Positions 17,052-25,762 of a stretch of DNA of 64,000 nucleotides are shown here, piece after piece. The notes below the pieces were generated by a model. That model ran no database searches, was not told the DNA's origin, and was given only the letters and a program-made list of their open reading frames with translations. Each line of letters opens with the position of its first letter. Position 1 is the stretch's first letter. The stretch comes from Erwinia billingiae Eb661 (GTDB taxonomy: Bacteria > Pseudomonadota > Gammaproteobacteria > Enterobacterales > Enterobacteriaceae). The DNA is taken from contig NC_014306.1 of the NCBI RefSeq assembly GCF_000196615.1, positions 4,836,001-4,900,000 of the forward strand, read 5' to 3'. The translations under genes and the position numbers were made by a program.

Positions 17052-18506
17052 ATGACAATGCTTCAACGGACTAAAATCTGGTTTAAACGCGTGGCGATAC
17101 TGGTGGTCATTGTATCGATCGTGCTGCTGGGGCTGCGCGTGGCGCTAACGGAACGCGGGCCAGATTTGCAGCTGTGGCACACCTGGGTACCGCAGGAGCT
17201 GAGCGACAGTCAGATGGATAACAGCGACTGGGCGGGCTATCTGAAGAATGAGCAGAACCTGTTCGACGGCATCAAAATTAACGTCAGCGACAGGCTGCAG
17301 GACGACAATCCGGAAACCTATAACCGCTATGCGGAGCGCAGCCCGGTCAATCCGGAACACTTTTCCACCGACTGGAACCGCTCCTACATCATGATGCCGA
17401 CCGGCACGCCGCGTGGCGCAGTGGTGTTGCTGCATGGCCTGACCGACTCACCCTACAGCCTGCGCCATATCGCTCAGGACTATCAGCAGCATGGCTATAT
17501 CGCGTTGGGGATCCGCTTACCCGGCCACGGCACGGTGCCGGCGGCGCTGACCAGCGTGGTGTGGCAGGACTGGATGGCGGCAACCCGGCTGGCCGTGCGG
17601 GAAGCGAAAAAACGCATTCCACCCGGTGCACCGCTGCATATCGTCGGCTTCTCCAACGGCGGCGCGCTGGCAATGAAATATGCGCTGGATGCGCTGGACG
17701 ATCCGACCCTGCCGGCACCCGACCGGCTGATCCTGATCTCGCCGATGATTGGCGTCAGCAGCTACGCCCGTTATGCCGGGCTGGCGGGGATCCCGTCGAT
17801 CTTCCCGGCCTTTGCCCGATCGGCGTGGCTGAGCATCCTGCCGGAGTTTAACCCGTTCAAATACAACTCATTCCCGGTAAAAGCGGCGCGCCAGTCCTGG
17901 CTGCTTACCAGCGCCCTGCAGAGCCAGCTGCATCATGAACAGGCCAGCCAGCGGTTGGCTAAACTGCCGCCGGTGCTGACCTTCCAGTCGGTGGCGGATG
18001 CCACGGTCAGCACGCCTGCGGTGGTCAGAGCCTTATACAATCTGCTGCCGGCCAACGGCAGCGAGCTGGTGCTGTTTGATATCAATCAGTCGGTGCCGCT
18101 CTCCCCGCTGATGCGCAGCAGCGCCCGCCATGCGGCAGAACATCTGTTACCTCCCGCGCCACGGGCCTACACCGCGACCCTGGTCACCAACGCTTCTGCC
18201 GGAAGCGATACGGAAGTGGCAAAAACCACCCCAGCCGGCAGCACCGCGACCCTGGTCACGCCGCTGGGATTGCGTTACCCGGCAGACGTCTATTCGCTGT
18301 CCCATGTGGCGCTGCCCTTCCCGTTAACCGATTCCCTGTACGGGCGCACACCGACGCCGCCCAATGCGTTCGGCGTCAGTTTCGGCTCGATGACGCCGCG
18401 CGGGGAGCGCTCGGTGTTAATCGTCAGCCTGGATTCGCTGATGCGCCAGTCGTCGAATCCGTTTTATCCGTGGATGCTTGAGCAGGTTAACGCGACGATA
18501 AAATAA
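17052..18506 (+). CDS. Membrane-anchored alpha/beta hydrolase
   Basis: About 484 aa; AAGGACAGG precedes two possible starts, 17052 and 17058. One N-terminal helix (VAILVVIVSIVLLGL) anchors it to the inner membrane with the catalytic part probably periplasmic. LLHGLTDSPYSLRHIA is the oxyanion region, RLPGHG follows, and the nucleophile elbow is GFSNGG (Ser near residue 201). The C-terminal third is less conserved and contains TATLVT twice, encoded by an exact 17-bp repeat 72 bp apart (18171 and 18243), which looks like an in-frame insertion. Substrate unknown; lysophospholipase/monoglyceride-lipase-like by fold. Confidence 0.75.
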   Translation: MTMLQRTKIWFKRVAILVVIVSIVLLGLRVALTERGPDLQLWHTWVPQELSDSQMDNSDWAGYLKNEQNLFDGIKINVSDRLQDDNPETYNRYAERSPVNPEHFSTDWNRSYIMMPTGTPRGAVVLLHGLTDSPYSLRHIAQDYQQHGYIALGIRLPGHGTVPAALTSVVWQDWMAATRLAVREAKKRIPPGAPLHIVGFSNGGALAMKYALDALDDPTLPAPDRLILISPMIGVSSYARYAGLAGIPSIFPAFARSAWLSILPEFNPFKYNSFPVKAARQSWLLTSALQSQLHHEQASQRLAKLPPVLTFQSVADATVSTPAVVRALYNLLPANGSELVLFDINQSVPLSPLMRSSARHAAEHLLPPAPRAYTATLVTNASAGSDTEVAKTTPAGSTATLVTPLGLRYPADVYSLSHVALPFPLTDSLYGRTPTPPNAFGVSFGSMTPRGERSVLIVSLDSLMRQSSNPFYPWMLEQVNATIK

Positions 18507-18843
18507 ACCCTTCCCCATCCGCTCCGACACGCGTTGTAACACGCTGTGTCGGGGTTAACGTCGTCCGTCGCTGGGGCGAAAGCCAGTCATAAATCTGGTT
18601 TGCTGGGCAAAAGTTAGCCAAAAGCCAGCATTTAACGCTGACCCGCCACTTTTTATTGGCCGTTTACTGGTGTTTATTGCCAGCAAACCGGCGTTTGGCG
18701 TTGCCATCGCCCGGCAATTATCCTCTGTCACGCATAATCCTCTTTTCCACGCCGCAAGCCCGTCGTGCCGCGGTTTTCGCCATTGAATGCCGTCTCCGCT
18801 GTGCGTAAGATTCTTTAACATGTTTTACAAATAAGAAACTGCT
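18507..18843. other. Intergenic region before yhjE
   Basis: This 337-bp spacer starts with a hairpin at 18524-18552 (outer stem CCGACAC/GTGTCGG, inner stem GCGT/ACGC) that may end the hydrolase transcript, although no T run follows. The rest presumably contains the yhjE promoter; no clear gene was seen. Confidence 0.45.
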
Positions 18844-20172
18844 ATGCAAGCCTCCATCGCCCCAACGCTCGACGCCGAAAACGACACCACGCCCGTAAAT
18901 TCCCGCGGTAAAGTGATGGTCGCTTCGCTGGTCGGCACCGCTATCGAATTTTTCGATTTCTATATTTATGCTACCGCTGCGGTCATCGTTTTCCCGCATA
19001 TCTTCTTCCCACAGGGTGATGCCACGGTCGCCACGCTACAGTCGCTGGCTACCTTCGCCATCGCCTTTGTCGCGCGCCCGATTGGCTCGGCGGTGTTTGG
19101 CCACTTCGGTGACCGCGTGGGCCGTAAAGCCACGCTGGTCGCATCGCTGCTGACCATGGGGATTTCAACCGTGGTGATCGGCCTGCTGCCGGGCTATGAA
19201 ACCATCGGCGTCTTTGCGCCACTGCTGCTGGCGCTGGCGCGCTTCGGTCAGGGTCTGGGACTCGGTGGGGAATGGGGTGGCGCGGCGCTGCTGGCAACGG
19301 AAAATGCCCCGGCGAAGAAGCGTGCCCTGTACGGCTCCTTCCCGCAGCTCGGCGCGCCGATTGGCTTCTTCTTTGCCAACGGCACCTTCCTGCTGCTCTC
19401 CTGGCTGCTGACCGACGATCAGTTTATGCAGTGGGGCTGGCGCGTGCCGTTTGTGCTCTCTGCGGTGCTGGTGCTGGTTGGGCTGTACGTGCGCCTGTCG
19501 CTGCACGAATCGCCGGTCTTTGCCAAGGTGAAGAAAGAGAAGAAGCAGGTCAAAATCCCGATTGGCACGCTGCTGTCTAAGCACCTGAAGGCGACGATTA
19601 TCGGCACCTTTATCATGCTGGCGACCTACACGCTGTTCTATATCATGACCGTGTATTCAATGACCTACGGCACCACGCCGGCACCGGGCGGTCTTGGCTT
19701 CCCACGCAATACCATGCTGTGGATGCTGATGCTGGCGGTCATTGGTTTTGGTGTGATGGTGCCGATTGCCGGCCTGCTGGCAGACCGCTTCGGTCGCCGC
19801 AAAACCATGATCGTCATTACCCTGATGATTATCGCCTTCTCGCTGATTTTCCCGAGCATGTTAGGGTCAGGGAATCAGCTAATGGTGATGGCCTTCCTGC
19901 TGTGCGGCCTGAGCATCATGGGGCTGACCTTCGGCCCGATGGGTGCCCTGCTGCCGGAGCTGTTCCCGACGGAAGTGCGTTATACCGGTGCCTCGTTCTC
20001 CTATAACCTGTCGTCGATCCTTGGGGCGTCTGTCGCACCCTATATCGCCACCTGGTTAGCGCACACCTACGGTCTGTTCTACGTCGGCATCTATCTGGCC
20101 TCGATGGCCTGCCTGACGCTGATTGCGCTGTTGGCCAGCAAAGAAACCCGCCACGAATCGCTGTACGACTAA
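18844..20172 (+). CDS. yhjE: MFS metabolite:proton symporter YhjE
   Basis: 442 aa (E. coli YhjE 440) with very high visible similarity over the whole length. Twelve-helix inner-membrane protein of the metabolite:H+ symporter branch (ShiA/ProP/KgtP relatives). The MFS signature GHFGDRVGRKATL lies between helices 2 and 3, and LADRFGRRKTM between helices 8 and 9. FEFFDFY-type FFDFYIY near residue 38 is typical of the branch. The physiological substrate has not been settled for E. coli either. A strong terminator follows. Confidence 0.93.
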   Translation: MQASIAPTLDAENDTTPVNSRGKVMVASLVGTAIEFFDFYIYATAAVIVFPHIFFPQGDATVATLQSLATFAIAFVARPIGSAVFGHFGDRVGRKATLVASLLTMGISTVVIGLLPGYETIGVFAPLLLALARFGQGLGLGGEWGGAALLATENAPAKKRALYGSFPQLGAPIGFFFANGTFLLLSWLLTDDQFMQWGWRVPFVLSAVLVLVGLYVRLSLHESPVFAKVKKEKKQVKIPIGTLLSKHLKATIIGTFIMLATYTLFYIMTVYSMTYGTTPAPGGLGFPRNTMLWMLMLAVIGFGVMVPIAGLLADRFGRRKTMIVITLMIIAFSLIFPSMLGSGNQLMVMAFLLCGLSIMGLTFGPMGALLPELFPTEVRYTGASFSYNLSSILGASVAPYIATWLAHTYGLFYVGIYLASMACLTLIALLASKETRHESLYD

Positions 20173-20190
20173 GCCTTGTTCAGGCAATAA

Positions 20191-20216
20191 AAAACCGGCT
20201 CTGGCCGGTTTTTTTT
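20191..20216 (+). terminator. Rho-independent terminator after yhjE
   Basis: AAAACCGGC pairs with GCCGGTTTT around TCTG, followed by a T run. Confidence 0.92.
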
Positions 20217-20267
20217 CGTGCTGAAATCCGCTGCGGGAACGGGCGCTGCGCCCATCCCCGCCGGGGA

Positions 20268-22334
20268 TTATTTCTTGCTCTTCATCTGTTGCAGCACGTT
20301 GGTACACTGATTCTGCTCGTTGTCGCTGGGTGAAATCAGTGCCAGCAGCGCGGCGGCGGGCGCCACGACCGCACCGAGAGCCACCGCTGCCGCACCCCGC
20401 GCAATCAGCGGACCGGCTTTCACGCCCGCATCCGGATTCTTGAAGGTGCCCTTCACATACAGCGGCGAGCGTAGGGTGATGATACGGATACCCTTGCTCT
20501 CAGGATCGATCGACAAATCCATCCGCTCATTGGCAAAGTTGGTGGTGCCGGAGATGTTAATCACCGCGTTCTCGGTATCAAAGACGAACAGCCGGGTTGA
20601 GGCTAAGCCGTTGGTGACGTTGAGGTCGGCTGCGGCACAGTTGATCCGCACTTCATCATCGCCAAACAGCTTGCCGACCACGTAGTTACCGACGTTGAGA
20701 CCGACAATCTCCATCAGGCTGCGGCTGATCACCCCGTCATTCATCAGCATCTTCAGCTCGCCGTTGCTGGTCGCCAGAATATCGGCCACCGAGTTACCGT
20801 TTCCGCTCAGCGTGGCGTCGCCGTTCATCTGCCCCATGCTGCTTTGCATGGCGGAGACATTCGGGAACAGCTGCTTCAGCTTCAGGTTACGGGCATGCAG
20901 ATCGGCCCGCGCGCGCATCGGCGTACGATCGCCTTCCAGATGAATGGTGGAGTTGAGATTGCCGCCGGCCATGCCGAAGCGCAGCGGATCCAACAGGATA
21001 TCGCCGTTTTTCAGCACCAGATGGGTGTACAGATCGCTGAGCGGCAGCGAATTACTGTGCTCAATTTTCTTGCCGCTGAACTTCACGTCAGCGTCCATCG
21101 CGCCCCAGCTTTTGGTATCGAACTTATCGTGTGGCAACACGCGATCTGCCGGCTGCGTGGTGGCATCGCCCCGTTTGGCTTTCGCCTGCTCGGTTTTCTC
21201 GCTGCCTTTACCCGAATTCACGCCAATCAGTGGCCCTAAATCGGCCATTCTCAGCTGTTTCGATTCCAGCGAACCTTCCAGTTTTGGACGCGGTTTGCCC
21301 TGGGTGTAAGTCATGGAACCGTGAATATCGCTGTCGCCAATATGGCCGTTGAAATTTTCATAGCGGAATACCGGGCCACCCTTCTGCTGGAAGCGGGCGA
21401 TCAGATGTCCATCGGTTTCATATGGCGGCGTATCCGGCAGCAGAATGCCGGTCAGGCCGTAGAGATTGGCCAGCGTGTCACCGGCGAAGCGCAGCCGGAT
21501 ATCCAGCCCGCCAAGGTTAAGCGGATCCTGCAGCGTACCGGCCACCTGCACGCGCGTGGTGCCGTTGCGCACGTCGGCCTGCAGTGGGAAAGGATTGGTT
21601 TTACTGCGCAGCGACAGCATGCCGCCGATTTTGCCGTCGCCGGTCAGCTTCTCGTTGTTGTAAGTACCGGAAGCCTTCCAGCCAAACACGTAATCAGACG
21701 CGCCCTTCTGGCTCTTATCATCCTTGCTGCCCGCCACCTGAACGTAAGGCACCGGCTTGCCGAGCGGATCAACGGTGACCTGCACATCGGCTTTGTTGAT
21801 GGCATCCCGGTAGGCGATCTGTCCGCGGTCAAACATGATGTTGTCGAGGCGGAAGGTCCACGCAGAAGGCGGCTGATTCGGATCCGGGTTGTCACTGCCG
21901 GCCAGATTGAAGGTCCAGTTATTCTTTTTATCCGCGGTCTGGATCAGCCTGGCATCCGGCTGCGTCAGCTTAATCCACGGGATATAAACTTCTTTGCCCA
22001 ACAGCGCCAGCGGGGCCAGCGTGGCATCCACGCGTTGCAGATGCACCATGGTGACATCAGGAATTTCGGGCGGATTGCCCAGCAGAATATCGTCGGCATG
22101 AACGTGCGGCCATGGCACCCAACTGCGCCAGCCAGGTTCATCCCGGTTGCGTTCCCACGCCACGCCCAGGTCACCGCGAATGGCGAACGGACGATTCAAT
22201 TCAGTCGACACTTTTTGATTGATGGTCGGTTTGAGTCGGTTCCAGTCAAAGGTCGCAATGATGATCACCACCACGATCACCAGCAACAAAAAAATCCCGA
22301 CAATCCAGCTAATTATTTTTCCCGTACGCGACAT
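20268..22334 (-). CDS. yhjG: AsmA-family envelope protein YhjG
   Basis: 688 aa (E. coli YhjG 686). One N-terminal helix (IISWIVGIFLLLVIVVVIII) anchors it in the inner membrane; the rest is a long periplasmic AsmA-type repetitive beta-groove that ends with a hydrophobic Ala-rich segment near residues 640-670. AsmA-like proteins (TamB, YhdP, YdbH) move phospholipid between membranes; YhjG is a member of this family and its exact role is not settled. AAGGAG stands before the start. It lies between yhjE and pdeH as in E. coli. Confidence 0.92.
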   Translation of the reverse strand: MSRTGKIISWIVGIFLLLVIVVVIIIATFDWNRLKPTINQKVSTELNRPFAIRGDLGVAWERNRDEPGWRSWVPWPHVHADDILLGNPPEIPDVTMVHLQRVDATLAPLALLGKEVYIPWIKLTQPDARLIQTADKKNNWTFNLAGSDNPDPNQPPSAWTFRLDNIMFDRGQIAYRDAINKADVQVTVDPLGKPVPYVQVAGSKDDKSQKGASDYVFGWKASGTYNNEKLTGDGKIGGMLSLRSKTNPFPLQADVRNGTTRVQVAGTLQDPLNLGGLDIRLRFAGDTLANLYGLTGILLPDTPPYETDGHLIARFQQKGGPVFRYENFNGHIGDSDIHGSMTYTQGKPRPKLEGSLESKQLRMADLGPLIGVNSGKGSEKTEQAKAKRGDATTQPADRVLPHDKFDTKSWGAMDADVKFSGKKIEHSNSLPLSDLYTHLVLKNGDILLDPLRFGMAGGNLNSTIHLEGDRTPMRARADLHARNLKLKQLFPNVSAMQSSMGQMNGDATLSGNGNSVADILATSNGELKMLMNDGVISRSLMEIVGLNVGNYVVGKLFGDDEVRINCAAADLNVTNGLASTRLFVFDTENAVINISGTTNFANERMDLSIDPESKGIRIITLRSPLYVKGTFKNPDAGVKAGPLIARGAAAVALGAVVAPAAALLALISPSDNEQNQCTNVLQQMKSKK

Positions 22335-22395
22335 ACCCGGTCTCCTTGCTCGCTTCGGCCTTCTGTAAAGATAGTCGAGAGCGCAGGAAACGGGA

Positions 22396-23169
22396 TCAGA
22401 TCAGCTGGTGCGGCAGCGATCCCAGCTGGTCAAAAGGCATCGGACGGGCAAAAAAGTAGCCCTGAGCAGCATAAGCCGGTGAATTTTTCACCTGCATCCA
22501 TTCATCAAGGGTTTCAACGCCTTCGACAATCACCCCTTTGCAGTAGCGATTAATCAGGGCCAGCAGCATGTTAAAGAGATTGCGGCCCTCTTCTGACTTT
22601 CTCAGCATGATAAACAGCTCGCGGGCCATTTTGATGTAGTCATACTTCAGCTCGGTCAGCGCGGAAAAGTTGGCCATGCCGCAGCCGAAATCATCCAGCC
22701 ACAGCGGGCCGAGTTCCGGCATCTGCGCGACAATCTCTTCCTGCGGCAGCATATGGTGTTCCACCAGCTCAAAGCGCACCCACGGGCAGCGCGCAACCAG
22801 CTGACGGATGGCAGCATGATGCTGCAGTTCCAACAGGGTTGGGCCATCAATATTGACCGAGGCAACGGTGCCACTGGAGGTGAACAGCGTTTCCCATTCC
22901 GCCAGCAATTCAAGCTGCTCGGTAACAATGTGCAGGCGCTGTGGGATCTCAAGCGCTGCAAAATAGGACTCCGGTGATACCCTCTTGCCCGGTTCGGCGG
23001 GATGGAATACCGCCGTGAGCAACTCAATTGCCATCAGACTGCCGGTCACCCGGTAGATAGGCTGAAACGTATAGATGCGCTGGCACTCCTGCCAGTACAG
23101 ACGCTCATCCTGTTGCTTTGTCACAACATTTGAGAGAGGAAGCCGGTGACTGAGGTCGTTCAGCACCAT
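22396..23169 (-). CDS. pdeH: c-di-GMP phosphodiesterase PdeH (YhjH)
   Basis: 257 aa (E. coli 255): a stand-alone cytoplasmic EAL domain. It hydrolyses c-di-GMP to pGpG and is the main enzyme that keeps c-di-GMP low while cells swim. The EAL signature appears as AIELLT at about 47, as in E. coli YhjH (AVELLT). The remaining catalytic motifs are SVNIDGPTL, ELVEH, LWLDDFGCGMANFS, DYIKMARELF and IVEGVET. A near-consensus FliA promoter 58 nt upstream places it in the flagellar regulon. Its targets here plausibly include both BcsA synthases encoded nearby. Confidence 0.93.
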   Translation of the reverse strand: MVLNDLSHRLPLSNVVTKQQDERLYWQECQRIYTFQPIYRVTGSLMAIELLTAVFHPAEPGKRVSPESYFAALEIPQRLHIVTEQLELLAEWETLFTSSGTVASVNIDGPTLLELQHHAAIRQLVARCPWVRFELVEHHMLPQEEIVAQMPELGPLWLDDFGCGMANFSALTELKYDYIKMARELFIMLRKSEEGRNLFNMLLALINRYCKGVIVEGVETLDEWMQVKNSPAYAAQGYFFARPMPFDQLGSLPHQLI

Positions 23170-23226
23170 GTAATTGATCCTTGATAATGATGAGACCGTT
23201 CGGGGAACGGATCTCCCGCAAGAGAG

Positions 23227-23253
23227 ATATCGGCACCGGATCGCAGAACTTTA
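23227..23253 (-). promoter_or_regulatory. FliA (sigma28) promoter of pdeH
   Basis: On the minus strand TAAAGTTC, an 11-nt spacer and GCCGATAT match the sigma28 consensus (TAAAGTTT-N11-GCCGATAA) in 14 of 16 positions. The start codon is about 58 nt downstream. Confidence 0.88.
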
Positions 23254-23365
23254 TCGCGCCTGGCGCTAAAAACGCCCGGTAATTGCCCATTACCGCGGGC
23301 CGCAGCTGGCCGAAAATGCAGGCCGTTGCTGCTGTATTCTCAGCGATTCACTGCGTGAGGAAAAA

Positions 23366-23384
23366 AGTAAAACACCGTTTTAAA
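23366..23384 (+). promoter_or_regulatory. KdgR-like operator upstream of kdgK
   Basis: AGTAAAACACCGTTTTAAA agrees with the KdgR consensus AATRAAAYRNNRTTTYATT at 16 of 19 positions. It lies about 60 bp before the kdgK start, the usual place for a KdgR-regulated promoter in pectinolytic enterobacteria. Confidence 0.6.
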
Positions 23385-23446
23385 ATATTGACTACGTGCG
23401 TCTGCGCAGCGAAACTGGTGCAAATTTGAGGGATGAGCTGACCACC

Positions 23447-24379
23447 ATGACGCAGAAAAAAATTGCCGTTATCGGCGAGTGCATGATTGAGCTTTCACAG
23501 AAAGCCACCGACCTGAGCCGCGGTTTTGGCGGCGATACGCTGAACACCGCGGTGTATATCGCCCGTCAGGTTGACCCACAGCAGCTCAGCGTGGATTACG
23601 TGACCGCGCTGGGCACCGACAGCTTCAGCGGTGAGATGCTCGCCGCCTGGCAGCAGGAGCAGGTGCAGACCGGCCTCATCCAGCAGATGGATAACAAGTT
23701 GCCGGGCCTGTACGTGATTGAAACCGATGCGCAGGGCGAGCGAACCTTTTACTACTGGCGCAACGATGCCGCCGCGCGCTTCTGGCTGGACGGCGAGCGC
23801 GCAGAGGACATCTGCCAGCAGCTGGCCCGGTTCGATTACCTTTACCTGAGCGGCATCAGCCTGGCGATCCTCAGCCCGCAGAGCCGGGAAAAGCTGATGG
23901 CGTTGCTGACCGCCTGTCGCCGCAACGGTGGGAAAATCATCTTTGATAACAACTATCGACCACGCCTGTGGCCGTCGGCAGAGGTCACCCAGGCGGCTTA
24001 TCAGGTGATGCTGGCCTGTACCGACATCGCCTTCCTGACGCTGGACGATGAAACCCTGCTGTGGGGCGAAGCGCCGGTTGACGAGGTGATTGCCCGCACC
24101 CGTGCCGCCGGCGTCAGCGAGATTGTGATCAAGCGCGGTGCCGAATCCTGCCTGGTGTCGCTGGCCGATCGGCCACTGCTGGAGGTGCCGGCAGTGAAGC
24201 TGCCGGCCAGCAGCGTGGTCGATACCACGGCGGCAGGAGACTCCTTCAGCGCCGGCTATCTGGCGGTACGCCTAAGCGGTGGCAGTGCGGAAGAGGCGGC
24301 GAAACGCGGCCATCTGACCGCCAGCACGGTGATCCAACATCGCGGGGCGATCATTCCCCGTTCGGCAATGCCGGCTTAA
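23447..24379 (+). CDS. kdgK: 2-dehydro-3-deoxygluconokinase KdgK
   Basis: 310 aa (E. coli 309). A PfkB/ribokinase-family kinase that phosphorylates KDG to KDPG with ATP in the cytoplasm, ahead of the Entner-Doudoroff aldolase. The start at 23447 (MTQKKIAVIGECMIEL) aligns with E. coli; the upstream in-frame extension has no family similarity. FGGDTLNTAVYIARQV is the sugar-binding region, and DTTAAGDSFSAGYLAVRL is the second PfkB signature with the catalytic Asp in GDSF. It completes the route that starts with the oligouronide operon at 4.5-8.8 kb. Confidence 0.96.
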   Translation: MTQKKIAVIGECMIELSQKATDLSRGFGGDTLNTAVYIARQVDPQQLSVDYVTALGTDSFSGEMLAAWQQEQVQTGLIQQMDNKLPGLYVIETDAQGERTFYYWRNDAAARFWLDGERAEDICQQLARFDYLYLSGISLAILSPQSREKLMALLTACRRNGGKIIFDNNYRPRLWPSAEVTQAAYQVMLACTDIAFLTLDDETLLWGEAPVDEVIARTRAAGVSEIVIKRGAESCLVSLADRPLLEVPAVKLPASSVVDTTAAGDSFSAGYLAVRLSGGSAEEAAKRGHLTASTVIQHRGAIIPRSAMPA

Positions 24380-24413
24380 GCGCGTTCGCCGGTTTTCAGC
24401 CCTGGCGGCAAAC

Positions 24414-24437
24414 AGCCCCGCACTCGCGGGGCTTTTT
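24414..24437 (+). terminator. Rho-independent terminator after kdgK
   Basis: AGCCCCGC and GCGGGGCT pair closely around ACTC and are followed by five T. Confidence 0.9.
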
Positions 24438-24835
24438 ATTATTCCACGCCCGCCGATCCGCCCTTTAATTAACATCCGCAATTTAAGTCAAATTAATTAC
24501 GCGGCTTATCCGTAAGCAGTCTGAATGAGTCAATTCCTAATTCAGGTCCAGCCGCAGATCGGTAAACGGATAATAAACTGAATATTATGATAATTACCCT
24601 AAACCCGCTTAATGGCGATCCGTGATGCAAACCGACTCGTTTTAAAACAATCAGATAGCAGCAGATAAATAACCCCAGACCGGCGCTTCTGGGCATAGTC
24701 TGAAACTGCGCTAAAAGCGTGAGCAAGGCTGGACGCTGTATAAATAAATGGGCAATGATTGTTTTATTGCAGCCGATCCCCCCTATTCTCGCGCCGGGCT
24801 CGCCTATACTTAAATAATGAAATTCAGGAGCGCCT
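24438..24835. other. Intergenic region before the esterase gene
   Basis: About 400 bp, AT-rich, with no convincing gene; a 77-codon minus-strand frame has no ribosome site or recognisable product. CTATACTTAA at 24804-24813, 23 nt before the esterase start, resembles a sigmaS-type extended -10. Confidence 0.45.
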
Positions 24836-25711
24836 ATGAAAACCGAAATTATTAATATCTGGCCTCACGGCGAGGCTCCCGGTGCCAGCGATTCCAGGGT
24901 CAGCCCACAAATTGTCGATTTAGCGAAAGAGTACGAACCTTACGATCGTGCCGCCAGCGGCGTGCGCAATCCTGAGCTGGCCTTCTGGTATCCGGAAGAA
25001 TCCAACGGCGTGACCCTGCTGGTCGCACCCGGTGGCGGCTTCGAAAAAATCATGATCGACAAAGAAGGCAGCGCGCTGGCGATGTTCTTTACCGCGATGG
25101 GCTATACGCTGGCGGTGATGACCTACCGTTTCCCGCAGGATGGTCACCATGAAGCGGCTGACGCGCCCTTATCGGATGCGCAGCGTGCGGTGCGCGTGCT
25201 GCGGCACCGTGCCGCCCGTGGGCTGAACGGCAAGCGTATTGTGATGATGGGCTTCTCGGCCGGTGGCTATGTGGCCGCCAGCGTCGGTACGCGCTTCACT
25301 GAGAAACTCTATCCGGTGCAGGATATTGCCGACTCGCTGACCGCCCGTCCGGATGCACTGGTGCTGATGTACCCGGTGATCAGTATGCGTGAAGGGCTGG
25401 CGCATCAGGGTTGTCGCCAGCATCTGCTGGGTGAGCATCCGACGCAGCGGGAAATTGACGCGTACTCGATGGAAACGCGCGTGACTGAGCAGACGCCACA
25501 AACCTTGCTGATCCATGCGGTGAATGATGAGTCGGTGCCAATCAATAACAGCATGGTGATGTTCAGCGCGCTGCGGGAACACAAGGTCTCCAGCGAGCTG
25601 CACTTCTACGAGAAAGGCGGGCACGGCTTTGGCATTCGCAACGTCGCCGATCTGCCGCTGGCCAGCTGGCCGATGCTGGTTAATGAATGGCTGCGCGCAC
25701 GGATCTGGTAG
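24836..25711 (+). CDS. Alpha/beta hydrolase, acetylesterase-like
   Basis: 291 aa, no signal peptide, so cytoplasmic. AGGAG precedes the ATG. It resembles the carbohydrate acetylesterase/BD-FAE group: oxyanion-loop APGGGFEKI at about 64-72, nucleophile elbow GFSAGG with Ser141, HAVNDESVP for the acid, and GGHGFGI for the catalytic His. It has no counterpart between kdgK and yhjJ in E. coli, so it is an addition at this point. Its place behind kdgK makes deacetylation of imported pectin or hemicellulose fragments a reasonable guess, but no substrate can be read from the sequence. Confidence 0.75.
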   Translation: MKTEIINIWPHGEAPGASDSRVSPQIVDLAKEYEPYDRAASGVRNPELAFWYPEESNGVTLLVAPGGGFEKIMIDKEGSALAMFFTAMGYTLAVMTYRFPQDGHHEAADAPLSDAQRAVRVLRHRAARGLNGKRIVMMGFSAGGYVAASVGTRFTEKLYPVQDIADSLTARPDALVLMYPVISMREGLAHQGCRQHLLGEHPTQREIDAYSMETRVTEQTPQTLLIHAVNDESVPINNSMVMFSALREHKVSSELHFYEKGGHGFGIRNVADLPLASWPMLVNEWLRARIW

Positions 25712-25721
25712 CACGCAAAAA

Positions 25722-25748
25722 AACCCGGCCGCGTTAGGCGACCGGGTT
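25722..25748 (-). terminator. Terminator of yhjJ
   Basis: AACCCGG-c-CGC pairs with GCG-a-CCGGGTT around GTTAG; on the minus strand seven T follow. It may also slow the convergent esterase transcript. Confidence 0.8.
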
Positions 25749-25762
25749 GTGGTCAGAACAGA

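Noticed and set aside
24745..24775. Third KdgR site before the esterase gene
   Set aside because: Only the right half (GTTTTATT) matches; the left half has few agreeing positions, so it is likely chance in AT-rich DNA.
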